Below are positions 7,758-15,674 of a stretch of 19,820 bases of DNA, in pieces. This DNA is from an uncultured Alistipes sp. (GTDB taxonomy: Bacteria; Bacteroidota; Bacteroidia; Bacteroidales; Rikenellaceae): the NCBI GenBank assembly GCA_937899895.1, contig CALBQR010000051.1, positions 1-19,820 on the forward strand, given 5' to 3'. Position 1 is the stretch's first letter, and every line of letters starts with the position of its first letter. A program made the position numbers and the translations under genes. Under the pieces are notes generated by a model. The model did not search any database and was not told the origin of the DNA. It saw only the letters and a list, made by a program, of their open reading frames with translations.

Positions 7758-9284
7758 GTGAAAAAGATTAAAAGTGCATTGATCTCGGTCTTTTATAAAG
7801 ACGGATTGGACGAAATAGTCAAGACGCTGGCTGCCGGTGGCGTGAAGTTGTATTCGACGGGCGGAACACTCAAATTTATTGAGTCGCTGGGTATTGAGGC
7901 TACTGCTGTTGAGGATATTACGGGCTATCCTTCGATTTTGGGCGGTCGCGTTAAGACCCTTCACCCCAGCGTGTTCGGTGGTATCTTGGCTCGCCGCGAT
8001 AACGCAAGCGACTTGGAGCAGATGGCCGAGTACAAAATCCCCGAAATCGACTTGGTGATTGTCGATCTCTACCCCTTCGAGCAGACCGTTGCAAGCGGTG
8101 CCGAGGAGCAGGCTATCATCGAGAAGATCGATATTGGCGGTATTTCGTTGATTCGTGCTGCGGCAAAGAACTACAAAGATACGCTGATCGTTCCCTCGGT
8201 TGTGCTCTATGGCGAGTTGCTCGCAATGTTGAAGGAGCAGGAGTGCTCGACCACCATCGAGCAGCGTCGTCGCTTTGCGGCTCTGGCGTTCAGCGTCAGC
8301 TCGCACTACGACAGCGCAATTTTCAACTACTTCAACCGCACGGAGAAGATCGACGCTATGCGTATGACCAACGACGGTGCGATGTCGCTGCGCTATGGCG
8401 AGAACCCCCATCAGGAGGCCGCTTTCTATGGCAAGATCGAGGATATGTTCACCAAGTTGCACGGTAAGGATATCTCGTACAACAACCTTTTGGATATCGA
8501 CGCAGCAATGGGTCTGATCAGCGAGTTCTGGGAGGGTGAGCCTACCTTTGCAATCTTGAAGCACAACAACGCTTGTGGCGTGGCTACACGCGCGACGCTC
8601 TGCGAGGCTTACGAGGCTGCGCTGGCTTGCGACCCCGTTTCGGCATTTGGTGGCGTGCTGATCTGCAACCGCAAGGTTGATGTGGCTACTGCCGAGAAGA
8701 TCAACTCGCTCTTCTGCGAGGTGCTGATGGCTCCCTCGTTTGAGGAGGAGGCATTGGAGATATTGAAGAGCAAGAAGAATCGTATCCTGCTCGATTTGAA
8801 GACTATCGAGCGACCCGAAATGACCTGCCGTTCGGTGCTGAATGGTGTAGCTGTGCAGCAGCGCGATGTGAAGGTCGGAGGCGTTGATACGGAGGCTGTG
8901 CAGAAGACCGAGAAGGGCGTAACGGAGGAGCAGATGAAGGATCTGATCTTCGCAAATAAGATCGTTAAGCACTCGAAGTCGAATGCTATCGTGCTGGCAA
9001 AGGGCTCGCAGCTCTATGCAAGCGGTATCGGTCAGACCTCGCGTGTGGATTCGTTGCGTCAGGCTATTGACAAGGCGAAGTCGTTCGGCTTCGATTTGAA
9101 TGGTGCGGTGATGGCAAGCGATGCCTTCTTCCCCTTTGCCGACTGCGTTGAGATCGCTCACAAGGAGGGTATCGACGCTGTGATTCAGCCCGGTGGCTCG
9201 GTACGCGACCAGGAGAGCATCGAGTATTGCAATGCTAATGGTGTTGCGATGCTGTTCACCGGTCTGCGCCACTTCAAGCACTAA
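7758..9284 (+). CDS. purH: Bifunctional AICAR formyltransferase / IMP cyclohydrolase
   Basis: This cytoplasmic enzyme carries out the last two steps of de novo IMP synthesis: formyl transfer from 10-formyltetrahydrofolate to AICAR, then ring closure. With the GTG start at 7758 it has 508 residues, in the usual range. The N-terminal MGS-like cyclohydrolase domain begins KKIKSALISVF and contains KTLHPSVFGGIL (66-77). The transformylase domain shows LRYGENPHQ (211-219), KHNNACG (268-274, the catalytic Lys-His motif, with Ala where many enzymes have Pro), SAFGGVL, and near the C terminus SDAFFPFAD, IQPGGSVRD and FTGLRHFKH. The frame is open back to 7680, but the extra 26 residues resemble no PurH, and the -7 promoter box lies inside them. 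mreB follows after 34 bases, probably on the same transcript. Confidence 0.96.
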   Translation: MKKIKSALISVFYKDGLDEIVKTLAAGGVKLYSTGGTLKFIESLGIEATAVEDITGYPSILGGRVKTLHPSVFGGILARRDNASDLEQMAEYKIPEIDLVIVDLYPFEQTVASGAEEQAIIEKIDIGGISLIRAAAKNYKDTLIVPSVVLYGELLAMLKEQECSTTIEQRRRFAALAFSVSSHYDSAIFNYFNRTEKIDAMRMTNDGAMSLRYGENPHQEAAFYGKIEDMFTKLHGKDISYNNLLDIDAAMGLISEFWEGEPTFAILKHNNACGVATRATLCEAYEAALACDPVSAFGGVLICNRKVDVATAEKINSLFCEVLMAPSFEEEALEILKSKKNRILLDLKTIERPEMTCRSVLNGVAVQQRDVKVGGVDTEAVQKTEKGVTEEQMKDLIFANKIVKHSKSNAIVLAKGSQLYASGIGQTSRVDSLRQAIDKAKSFGFDLNGAVMASDAFFPFADCVEIAHKEGIDAVIQPGGSVRDQESIEYCNANGVAMLFTGLRHFKH

Positions 9285-9318
9285 AAAAGAGTAAGAACAA
9301 AGAAAAATAGATAGAAAA

Positions 9319-10338
9319 ATGGGACTTTTTTCATTGACACAGGAGTTGGCGATGGACCTCGGTACGGCCAACACCCTGATCATACACAACGGCAAAGTCG
9401 TAGTCGATGAGCCCTCGATCGTGGCGATCGACGTTCGCACACAGAAGGTCGTAGCGGTGGGTATGCAGGCGAAGATGATGCACGAACGTACCAATCCGAA
9501 TATCCGCACAATCCGCCCGTTGAAGGATGGTGTGATTGCCGATTTTACAGCAGCCGAGATGTTGATTCGTGGTCTGGTCAATAAGGTGAAGACCAATGGC
9601 CACCTCTTCTCGCCCTCGCTCAAAATGGTGATCGGTATCCCTTCGGGCTCGACCAACGTCGAGATCCGTGCGGTACGCGACTCGGCTGACCGTGCAGGCG
9701 GCCGCGAGGTATATATGATTTTTGAGCCTATGGCTGCTGCGTTGGGTGCAGGCCTTGATGTTGAGGCTCCTATGGGTAATATGGTTATCGACATCGGTGG
9801 CGGTACCTCGGAGATCGCTTGTATCTCGTTGGGTGGTCTGGTTCATTCGGAGAGTATCAATGTTGCGGGCGACGTCTTTACCTCTGATATTCAGACCTAT
9901 GTGCGCCAGCAGCACAATATCCGTATCGGTGAGCGTACAGCCGAGCAGATCAAGTGCGCAATCGGTGCCGCAGTGTCGGAGTTGGACGAGGAGCCCGAAC
10001 CTTTCGAGATTACGGGTCCCAACCTGCTGACGGCTCTGCCCCAGACGGTAACGCTGACCTATCAGGAGATTGCATTCGCATTGGAGAAGTCGCTTGTGAA
10101 GCTCGATGCTGCGCTGATGAAGGTGCTCGAAGAGATGCCGCCCGAATTGTATAGCGACGTTGTGAAGAACGGTATCTACCTGACGGGTGGTGGCGCGTTG
10201 ATCAAGGGTCTGGCAAAGCGTCTGAATGCAAAGACCAACCTTACGTTCATCGTTGCTGACGATCCTCTGCGTGCTGTTGTGCGTGGTACGGGTATCGCGT
10301 TGAAGAACGTCAATCGTTTCTCGTTCCTGATGCGATAA
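9319..10338 (+). CDS. mreB: Rod-shape-determining actin homologue MreB
   Basis: A 339-residue ATP-binding actin-fold protein that forms short filaments under the inner membrane and guides lateral wall synthesis. The phosphate-1 loop DLGTANT is at 13-19, the EPMAAALGAGL stretch at 136-146, the phosphate-2 loop DIGGGTSE at 158-165, and the adenosine motif LTGGGAL at 288-294. Length and motif spacing are typical. The ATG at 9319 follows an A-rich leader without a Shine-Dalgarno sequence, 34 bases after purH. It opens the mreB-mreC-mreD-mrdA-rodA elongasome cluster. A 100-base spacer containing a large hairpin separates it from mreC. Confidence 0.98.
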   Translation: MGLFSLTQELAMDLGTANTLIIHNGKVVVDEPSIVAIDVRTQKVVAVGMQAKMMHERTNPNIRTIRPLKDGVIADFTAAEMLIRGLVNKVKTNGHLFSPSLKMVIGIPSGSTNVEIRAVRDSADRAGGREVYMIFEPMAAALGAGLDVEAPMGNMVIDIGGGTSEIACISLGGLVHSESINVAGDVFTSDIQTYVRQQHNIRIGERTAEQIKCAIGAAVSELDEEPEPFEITGPNLLTALPQTVTLTYQEIAFALEKSLVKLDAALMKVLEEMPPELYSDVVKNGIYLTGGGALIKGLAKRLNAKTNLTFIVADDPLRAVVRGTGIALKNVNRFSFLMR

Positions 10339-10367
10339 GTCGGTCGAACGAACAGGTAAAGAATTGA

Positions 10368-10400
10368 GAGGCAGGTGCATAGTCGATATGCGCCTGTCTT
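10368..10400 (+). promoter_or_regulatory. Large hairpin between mreB and mreC
   Basis: GGCAGGTGCATA (10370-10381) pairs with TATGCGCCTGTC (10387-10398) across a GTCGA loop. Two more pairs extend the base, giving about 14 base pairs including three G-U wobbles. It begins 30 bases after the mreB stop and ends 38 bases before mreC. The following bases, GGGTTAAATAAG, contain no T-run, so this is not a standard intrinsic terminator. The wobbles on an otherwise continuous stem suggest an RNA structure. It may protect the upstream mRNA end, act as a partial attenuator or be a processing site. Confidence 0.55.
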
Positions 10401-10438
10401 GGGTTAAATAAGCTGTTGAAATCGAAACAGAGTGAGAG

Positions 10439-11281
10439 ATGTTAAAACTCGTTGAGTTTATCAAAAAAGTCTATCTGCCGTTGCTGTTTGTGGTATTGGA
10501 GATTGTGGCAATTCACTACTACGCCCACTCGAACAGCTATGCCGAGGCGCGTCTGCTTGCGACCTCGAATAGCATTGTGGGCGGCGTGTATGGCTCGATT
10601 TCGGGAGTGGGTGAATACTTTGGTTTGCGCAAACGCAACCGCGTGTTGCTGGATGAGATGGCGGCATTGCAGAACGAATTGACTCGCTACCGCGAGAGCG
10701 AGGTCTATAAGGAGCTGGATTCGTTGGGCGCAGAGGTAGAGACCAAATTCAGCTATATGACTGCCCGCGTGGTGCGCAATACGGTCAATCGTCAGCATAA
10801 CTACCTTACTCTGAATAAGGGCCAGCGCGATGGCGTTGAGGCCGATATGGCTGTTATTACGCCCGATGGTGCAATGGTGGGCTACGTTGTGAGTTGCTCG
10901 GAGCGTTACGCTGTGGCAATCTCGATCCTCAATACCTCGTTCAATGCCAGCGGTAAGTTGGCGGGCGATGGCCACTCCGGCTCGATCTATTGGGAGGGCT
11001 TCGATGCCCATCGCGTGAAGATGCACGAGTTGTCGAAATATGCCCCCGTGGAGGTGGGCGACACGATCGTCTCGACGGGTTACTCGCACTTCTTCCCGGA
11101 GGATATTACGATCGGCTACATCGAGCATTTGGAGGTCGATGAGCCTACCTCGTCGTTTAAGGTCGATCTGCGTCTTGCGGCCGATATGACCCGCCTGAAT
11201 GATGTGTTGCTGATCAAGAATTTCGATATTTACGAACTGACGGCATTGGAGGCCGAGGCCGACTCGCTGTTCAGAAATTGA
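10439..11281 (+). CDS. mreC: Rod-shape-determining protein MreC
   Basis: A 280-residue bitopic inner-membrane protein whose periplasmic part activates PBP2-RodA and links them to MreB. A single membrane helix is visible at about 11-28 (VYLPLLFVVLEIVAIHYY). A predicted coiled coil follows at about 64-105, then a beta-rich periplasmic domain with the family-like stretch YLTLNKGQRDGV near 122-133 and GDTIVSTGYSHFFPEDI. It ends close to FKVDLRLAADMTRLNDVLLIKN. The ATG at 10439 gives a short cytoplasmic tail before the helix, as expected. The mreD start lies 22 bases after the stop. The family call rests on the topology, the domain pattern and the position between mreB and mreD. Confidence 0.95.
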   Translation: MLKLVEFIKKVYLPLLFVVLEIVAIHYYAHSNSYAEARLLATSNSIVGGVYGSISGVGEYFGLRKRNRVLLDEMAALQNELTRYRESEVYKELDSLGAEVETKFSYMTARVVRNTVNRQHNYLTLNKGQRDGVEADMAVITPDGAMVGYVVSCSERYAVAISILNTSFNASGKLAGDGHSGSIYWEGFDAHRVKMHELSKYAPVEVGDTIVSTGYSHFFPEDITIGYIEHLEVDEPTSSFKVDLRLAADMTRLNDVLLIKNFDIYELTALEAEADSLFRN

Positions 11282-11303
11282 TTTTAAGAGAATCCGAAAG
11301 CCT

Positions 11304-11825
11304 ATGATGCGTAAAATTATAGAGTATGCGCTGCTGTTCGTGGTGTTGGTGCTGTTGCAGATCTTTCTGTTCAGTAACCTCGAATTGAGCGTCTATCTCA
11401 ATCCGCTGATTTACATTGCATTTATAATCCTTCTGCCCATCGAGACGATTCCGGTGCTGGTGTTGGGTCTGGGCCTGCTTACGGGCGTGGTGATGGACGT
11501 GGCAACGGGTGCGGCGGGACTGAATACGCTCGCAACGCTCCCCGTAGCCTTCTTGCGTGGCGGTCTGTTGCGACTGACCTGCTCGAAGGATAGCGTTACG
11601 GATGGCGGTGTGCCCTCGGTCTATCGTCTGGGTGTGTTGGGTTTTGTTCGCTATGTTGTGGCGGCGGTGGTTATGCACTCGCTGATCTACTTCACGATGG
11701 AGTGTGCGACATTCGACTACTTCCACCTGACACTGCTGCGCGTTGTGGTGAGTGGTGCGGTTACGGTGGCAATCGTCTATTTTGCATCGAAAATCTTTAA
11801 TTCGCAAGTTGCACGCGTATTATGA
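11304..11825 (+). CDS. mreD: Rod-shape-determining membrane protein MreD
   Basis: A small, very hydrophobic inner-membrane protein of 173 residues with about five or six predicted membrane helices (for example near 5-24, 32-48, 50-70, 111-135 and 148-168). MreD sequences diverge quickly, so the call rests on size, topology, the motif-like stretch GLGLLTGVVMDVATGAAGLN, and position between mreC and mrdA. Two ATGs in tandem (11304 and 11307) could serve as start, differing by one residue. Its TGA stop overlaps the mrdA start in an ATGA, a sign of translational coupling. Confidence 0.9.
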   Translation: MMRKIIEYALLFVVLVLLQIFLFSNLELSVYLNPLIYIAFIILLPIETIPVLVLGLGLLTGVVMDVATGAAGLNTLATLPVAFLRGGLLRLTCSKDSVTDGGVPSVYRLGVLGFVRYVVAAVVMHSLIYFTMECATFDYFHLTLLRVVVSGAVTVAIVYFASKIFNSQVARVL

Positions 11826-13660
11826 GCGGAAAGAGAGAGGATGGCTTTGCGAGAATGAGAACGCTCCAATTTATCGTGTTGCTGATTGTCGGCACGATAT
11901 TGGGTCGTCTGTTCTATATCCAGCTGGTCGATGACCGCTATAAGGATATGGCCGATAACAATGCTCTGCGCCACGTGGTGCAGTATCCGCCGCGAGGCGA
12001 GGTGCGCGATCGCAATGGCGAATTTATCGTGCAGAGCCGCGAGGCGTACGACTTGATGGTTATCGCCCGCGAAATCCCGAAGGAGGGCTTCGATACGATG
12101 CGTATGTGCCGCGTGCTGGGTATGGAGAAGGCGGAGCTTGTCAAGCAGCTGACCAGAGCCAAGAGCCGTTCGCGTGTGCCGATGATGATTACCAACCAGC
12201 TCTCGAAGGAGGTTAAGTTGCGTTTCGATGAGTGCAATTTCAGAGGTTTCTATACGGTTTATCGTACAATTCGCTCCTATCCGCGCCGTATTGGTGGCAA
12301 TTTGATGGGCTACGTGGGTGAGATCAATGCCGATCAGTTGCGCAAGCGTCCCGAATATCGTGCGGGCGACTATATCGGTATCAGTGGCTTGGAGTCGGCC
12401 TACGAGGAGGTGCTGCGCGGTAAGAAGGGCGTGAAGGTCAATGAGATTGATGCGCACGGCGTGATTAAGGGCTCATTCCGCGACGGTATGTATGACTCGT
12501 TACCCGTGCCGGGTCGCTCGTTGGTCTGCACGATTGATGCCGAGTTGCAGGAGCTGGCCGAGGAGTTGATGGAGGGCAAGGTGGGCAGTGTGGTTGCTAT
12601 CGAGCCTTCGACGGGCGAGATTCTGCTGATGGTTTCGTCGCCTACGTACGATCCGAATGAGCTTGTTGGTAAGAATTTGCGCCTGAATTACAATAAGTTG
12701 CTGCGCGATCCGCATCGCCCACTGTATAACCGCGCGGTGTCGTCGCACTATCCCCCCGGCTCGACATTTAAGTTGGTACAGGGTCTAATCGGCTTGCAGG
12801 AGGGTGTGCTCAAACCGAGTTACAGCTACCCCTGTAATGGCGGTTACTCCTATGCGGCTAATCGCAAGATGAAGTGCCACGCGCATCCCTCGCCGCTCGA
12901 TCTGCGCCCTGCGGTTGCCAATTCGTGTAACGCCTATTTCTGCTACGTCTTCCGCAATATCATCGACAATAAAAAGTACGAGAGCGTCAAGGAGGGCCTT
13001 GATGTTTGGGCCGATTATGTGCGTTCGTTCGGTTTTGGTCGCACGCTCGACTCGGACTTTGCCAACGAGACACGCGGTTTTGTTCCCACGTCGGAGTTCT
13101 ACAACCGCGTCTATCGCAACTCGTGGAAGTCGCAGACCATCATTTCGCTCTCGATCGGTCAGGGTGAGTTGGGCTGTACGCCGTTGCAGATGGCCAACTT
13201 GGCGGCAATCATCGCCAATCGCGGCCACTACTACATTCCCCATATCGTACGCTCGGTTGAGGGTGTCGATTCGCTCGAACAGCGATTCTATGAGCCTATC
13301 TATACGAAGGTTGATGCCGAACATTTCGAGCCGATTGTCGAGGGTATGTGGCAGGGTGTCAATGTGGCGGGTACCTCGACGCGTGCCGCTGTGGCAGGTC
13401 TTGATATCTGCGGTAAGACGGGTACGGCACAGAATCCGCACGGCCGCGACCACTCGACCTTCCTGAGTTTCGCGCCGAAGGACGACCCGAAGATTGCGAT
13501 CTCGGTTTATGTCGAGAATGGCGGTTTCGGTGCTACGATCGCATTGCCGATTGCCAGCCTGCTGATCGAGAAGTATCTCACGGATACAATCACCCGACCG
13601 CATATGATCGACCAAGTTAAACAGATGAAAATCTACTATCCCAATGCTAAGAAACGATAA
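11822..13660 (+). CDS. mrdA: Penicillin-binding protein 2, elongasome transpeptidase
   Basis: A 612-residue class B penicillin-binding protein that cross-links peptidoglycan during cell elongation, with RodA as partner. It has a short cytoplasmic tail, one membrane anchor (about 14-32, QFIVLLIVGTILGRLFYIQL), an N-terminal dimerisation/pedestal domain containing RGEVRDRNGEFIV, and a C-terminal transpeptidase domain. The active-site set is complete: STFK with nucleophile Ser314 and Lys317, SCN at 368-370, and KTGT at 532-535. The start ATG overlaps the mreD stop by four bases, and the last 17 bases overlap the rodA start, so mreD, mrdA and rodA look tightly coupled in translation. Length is usual for the family. 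The partner genes separate it from FtsI, the division PBP. Confidence 0.97.
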   Translation: MSGKREDGFARMRTLQFIVLLIVGTILGRLFYIQLVDDRYKDMADNNALRHVVQYPPRGEVRDRNGEFIVQSREAYDLMVIAREIPKEGFDTMRMCRVLGMEKAELVKQLTRAKSRSRVPMMITNQLSKEVKLRFDECNFRGFYTVYRTIRSYPRRIGGNLMGYVGEINADQLRKRPEYRAGDYIGISGLESAYEEVLRGKKGVKVNEIDAHGVIKGSFRDGMYDSLPVPGRSLVCTIDAELQELAEELMEGKVGSVVAIEPSTGEILLMVSSPTYDPNELVGKNLRLNYNKLLRDPHRPLYNRAVSSHYPPGSTFKLVQGLIGLQEGVLKPSYSYPCNGGYSYAANRKMKCHAHPSPLDLRPAVANSCNAYFCYVFRNIIDNKKYESVKEGLDVWADYVRSFGFGRTLDSDFANETRGFVPTSEFYNRVYRNSWKSQTIISLSIGQGELGCTPLQMANLAAIIANRGHYYIPHIVRSVEGVDSLEQRFYEPIYTKVDAEHFEPIVEGMWQGVNVAGTSTRAAVAGLDICGKTGTAQNPHGRDHSTFLSFAPKDDPKIAISVYVENGGFGATIALPIASLLIEKYLTDTITRPHMIDQVKQMKIYYPNAKKR

Positions 13661-15095
13661 ATATGGTCCGTCGCGTTCGGTCTTCTCGCTGTCGGTCGAT
13701 TGGGTAATGATCCTGCTCTATGTGGGGTTGGTTGCTGTCGGCTGGATGAGTATCTGCTCGGCATCGTACGATGAGGCGGCAGTCGATCCCTTCGCGTTCT
13801 CGCACTTCTACATCAAGCAGGTGCTCTGGATCGGATTGTCGGCAGTAGTGGCTCTGGTGGTGATGTTGCTCGATGATAAATATTACCATATGCTGGCCTA
13901 TCCGGCCTATATCGGCGGTCTGCTGATTCTTATCGGAACGTTGCTCTTCGGTAAGGAGGTCAATGGCGCGAAGGCGTGGATCGAGTTGGGCTTCTTTTCG
14001 TTGCAACCCGTTGAGTTGGTGAAGATTGCGACGGCATTGGCCCTGGCGCGTGTAATGAGCTCCTACTCATTCTCGATCAGTCGTTTGGGCGATCTGTTGC
14101 GGGTGGCGACGATCATTGCACTGCCGTTGTTGATCATCATTTTGCAGAACGATACGGGTTCGGGTATTGTGCTCTGCTCGTTTATCTTCGTGCTGTACCG
14201 CGAGGGTTTGAACAAGTGGCTGTGTATTCCGTTCCTGATGCTTGCCGCGCTGTTTATCGGCTCGATGGTGCTGACCCCGATGACGATGCTCGTGTTGTTG
14301 ATCGTAGCCTGCACGGTGGGTGAGGTGTTGATGAATGGCGAGTGGCAATCGAGATTGATCTATCTGGCGGTGTTGGCACTTGTCAGCGTTGTGGTCTATC
14401 TGGTGTCGAACTATCTGTTCGGGTGGTCGTTGTCGGCCTATAATGCGCTGCTGGGAACGACGGCGTTGTCGCTTGTTGCGGTGGCGGTGTATGCCTATCG
14501 CGCCCATCTGCACAATATATTTATCGTGTTGGCTCTCTTCGTCGGCTCGATGATCTTTCTGCCGACAACCAGCTTCCTCTTTAACTCGGTGCTCAAAGAG
14601 CATCAGCAGAACCGAATCTACTCGTTCCTCGGCATTATCAACGACCCGCAGGGTATCGACTTCAATGTCAATCAGTCGAAGATCGCAATCGGTTCTGGCG
14701 GACTGTTTGGCAAGGGTTTTTTGGAGGGTACGCAGGTGAAATATAACTTCGTGCCGGAGAACCATACCGACTTCATCTTCTGCACCGTAGGCGAGGAGTG
14801 GGGCTTCTTGGGCTGTCTGGTTGTGTTGGCGATGTATTGCACGTTGATCCTGCGATTGATGCGCATCGGCGAGCGTCAGGAGGAGCCCTTTGGTCGTATC
14901 TATTGTTACTGCGTGGCCTCGATTTTGCTGTTCCACCTGATGGTGAATGTGGGTATGACAATCGGTCTGATGCCTGTGATGGGTATTCCGTTGCCCTTTA
15001 TGAGCTACGGCGGCTCGTCGCTGCTGGCATTCACGTTACTGCTCTTTATTGCAATTCGTTTCGATGCTTCGCGCCGCCGTTTTGGTGTCGAGTAA
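13644..15095 (+). CDS. rodA: Peptidoglycan glycosyltransferase RodA (SEDS family)
   Basis: A polytopic inner-membrane protein of 483 residues that polymerises lipid II into glycan strands together with PBP2. SEDS motifs are LQPVELVKIA (119-129), NDTGSG (169-174), QSKIAIGSGGLFGKGFLEGTQ starting at 344, PENHTDFIF (371-379, with Asp376 aligning to the Asp essential in characterised RodA proteins) and PLPFMSYGGSS near the C terminus. It is about 110 residues longer than E. coli RodA. The surplus lies between the NDTGSG and QSKIAIG motifs and is hydrophobic, so it should add membrane helices. The ATG at 13644 lies inside mrdA, overlapping by 17 bases; no better in-frame start exists downstream before the first membrane helix. 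No clear intrinsic terminator is visible after the stop. Confidence 0.95.
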   Translation: MLRNDKYGPSRSVFSLSVDWVMILLYVGLVAVGWMSICSASYDEAAVDPFAFSHFYIKQVLWIGLSAVVALVVMLLDDKYYHMLAYPAYIGGLLILIGTLLFGKEVNGAKAWIELGFFSLQPVELVKIATALALARVMSSYSFSISRLGDLLRVATIIALPLLIIILQNDTGSGIVLCSFIFVLYREGLNKWLCIPFLMLAALFIGSMVLTPMTMLVLLIVACTVGEVLMNGEWQSRLIYLAVLALVSVVVYLVSNYLFGWSLSAYNALLGTTALSLVAVAVYAYRAHLHNIFIVLALFVGSMIFLPTTSFLFNSVLKEHQQNRIYSFLGIINDPQGIDFNVNQSKIAIGSGGLFGKGFLEGTQVKYNFVPENHTDFIFCTVGEEWGFLGCLVVLAMYCTLILRLMRIGERQEEPFGRIYCYCVASILLFHLMVNVGMTIGLMPVMGIPLPFMSYGGSSLLAFTLLLFIAIRFDASRRRFGVE

Positions 15096-15213
15096 TGCGG
15101 AGCGACAGCCGAAGAGGGCGCGGTGCGCGGCCGTGAAAAGATAAAAGTGAAGATGCGTAAAGTGGTAAAAACGAACAAATAAGGCGGAAAAATAATATTT
15201 TTATCGAGGAATA

Positions 15214-15244
15214 TTTGTAAGTATAACTTTTTTGCGTACCTTTG
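15214..15244 (+). promoter_or_regulatory. Promoter for tRNA-Glu and rpsT
   Basis: TTTG at 15214-15217 is separated by 19 bases from TACCTTTG at 15237-15244. This is an ideal Bacteroidetes primary-sigma promoter (TTTG, 19-21 bases, TAnnTTTG) in an AT-rich setting. Transcription should begin near 15251, about 40 bases before the tRNA. It is the best-matched promoter in the window, as expected for stable RNA and a ribosomal protein. The rest of the gap after rodA (15096-15213) holds a short GC-rich stretch and AT-rich sequence with no gene recognised. Confidence 0.88.
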
Positions 15245-15289
15245 CACCGCTAAAAATCACCGTAATCGCGGTCGAAAGTATAGCAGGAA

Positions 15290-15361
15290 GGCCCATTCGT
15301 CTATCGGTTAGGACGCAAGATTTTCATTCTTGAAAGAGGAGTTCGACTCTCCTATGGGCTA
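15290..15361 (+). tRNA. tRNA-Glu (anticodon UUC)
   Basis: A complete 72-base cloverleaf. The acceptor arm is GGCCCAT with ATGGGCT (first pair a G-U wobble) and the discriminator base is A at 15361. The D stem is GTCT with GGAC. The anticodon stem CAAGA/TCTTG encloses the loop TTTTCAT, giving anticodon TTC in DNA. The T stem is AGGAG/CTCCT with loop TTCGACT. The CCA end is not encoded, since ACTAAA follows, so it must be added after transcription. rpsT begins 42 bases downstream with no promoter or terminator between, suggesting a joint transcript cut at the tRNA ends. Confidence 0.97.
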
Positions 15362-15403
15362 CTAAACAATTGAAAATAAGAATTAAAAACTTTATAACAG
15401 ATT

Positions 15404-15655
15404 ATGGCAAACCATAAGTCATCGGAAAAGAGAATTCGTCAGACCGCTACCAAGCGTGCTCACAACCGCCTGTATCACAAGACCGCTCGTAACGCAGTTA
15501 AGGCTCTGCGTAACACTAACGAGAAGAGCGCAGCAGAGGCTCTGCTGCCCAAGGTAAGCTCGATGTTGGATAAGTTGGCAAAGATGCACATTATCCACAA
15601 GAACAAGGCTGGTAACTTGAAGAGCAGCGTTCAGCTCCACGTAAACTCGTTGTAA
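15404..15655 (+). CDS. rpsT: 30S ribosomal protein S20 (bS20)
   Basis: An 83-residue basic, helical protein that binds 16S rRNA early in small-subunit assembly. The N terminus MANHKSSEKRIRQ and the stretch KTARNAVKALRN are typical, as is the C-terminal HKNKAGNLKSS. The ATG at 15404 follows an AT-rich leader without a Shine-Dalgarno sequence. It lies 42 bases after tRNA-Glu and shares that gene's promoter. A GC-rich stem and then an intrinsic terminator follow. Codons are of the highly expressed type (CGT, GCT, AAG). Confidence 0.97.
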   Translation: MANHKSSEKRIRQTATKRAHNRLYHKTARNAVKALRNTNEKSAAEALLPKVSSMLDKLAKMHIIHKNKAGNLKSSVQLHVNSL

Positions 15656-15674
15656 TTCGGGAGTCGCGTGTCGG

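Noticed and set aside
7695..9794. A 699-codon open frame on the minus strand opposite purH and part of mreB
   Set aside because: Long but a shadow: the sense-strand genes show every expected motif, and the antisense product shows none and spans two unrelated genes.
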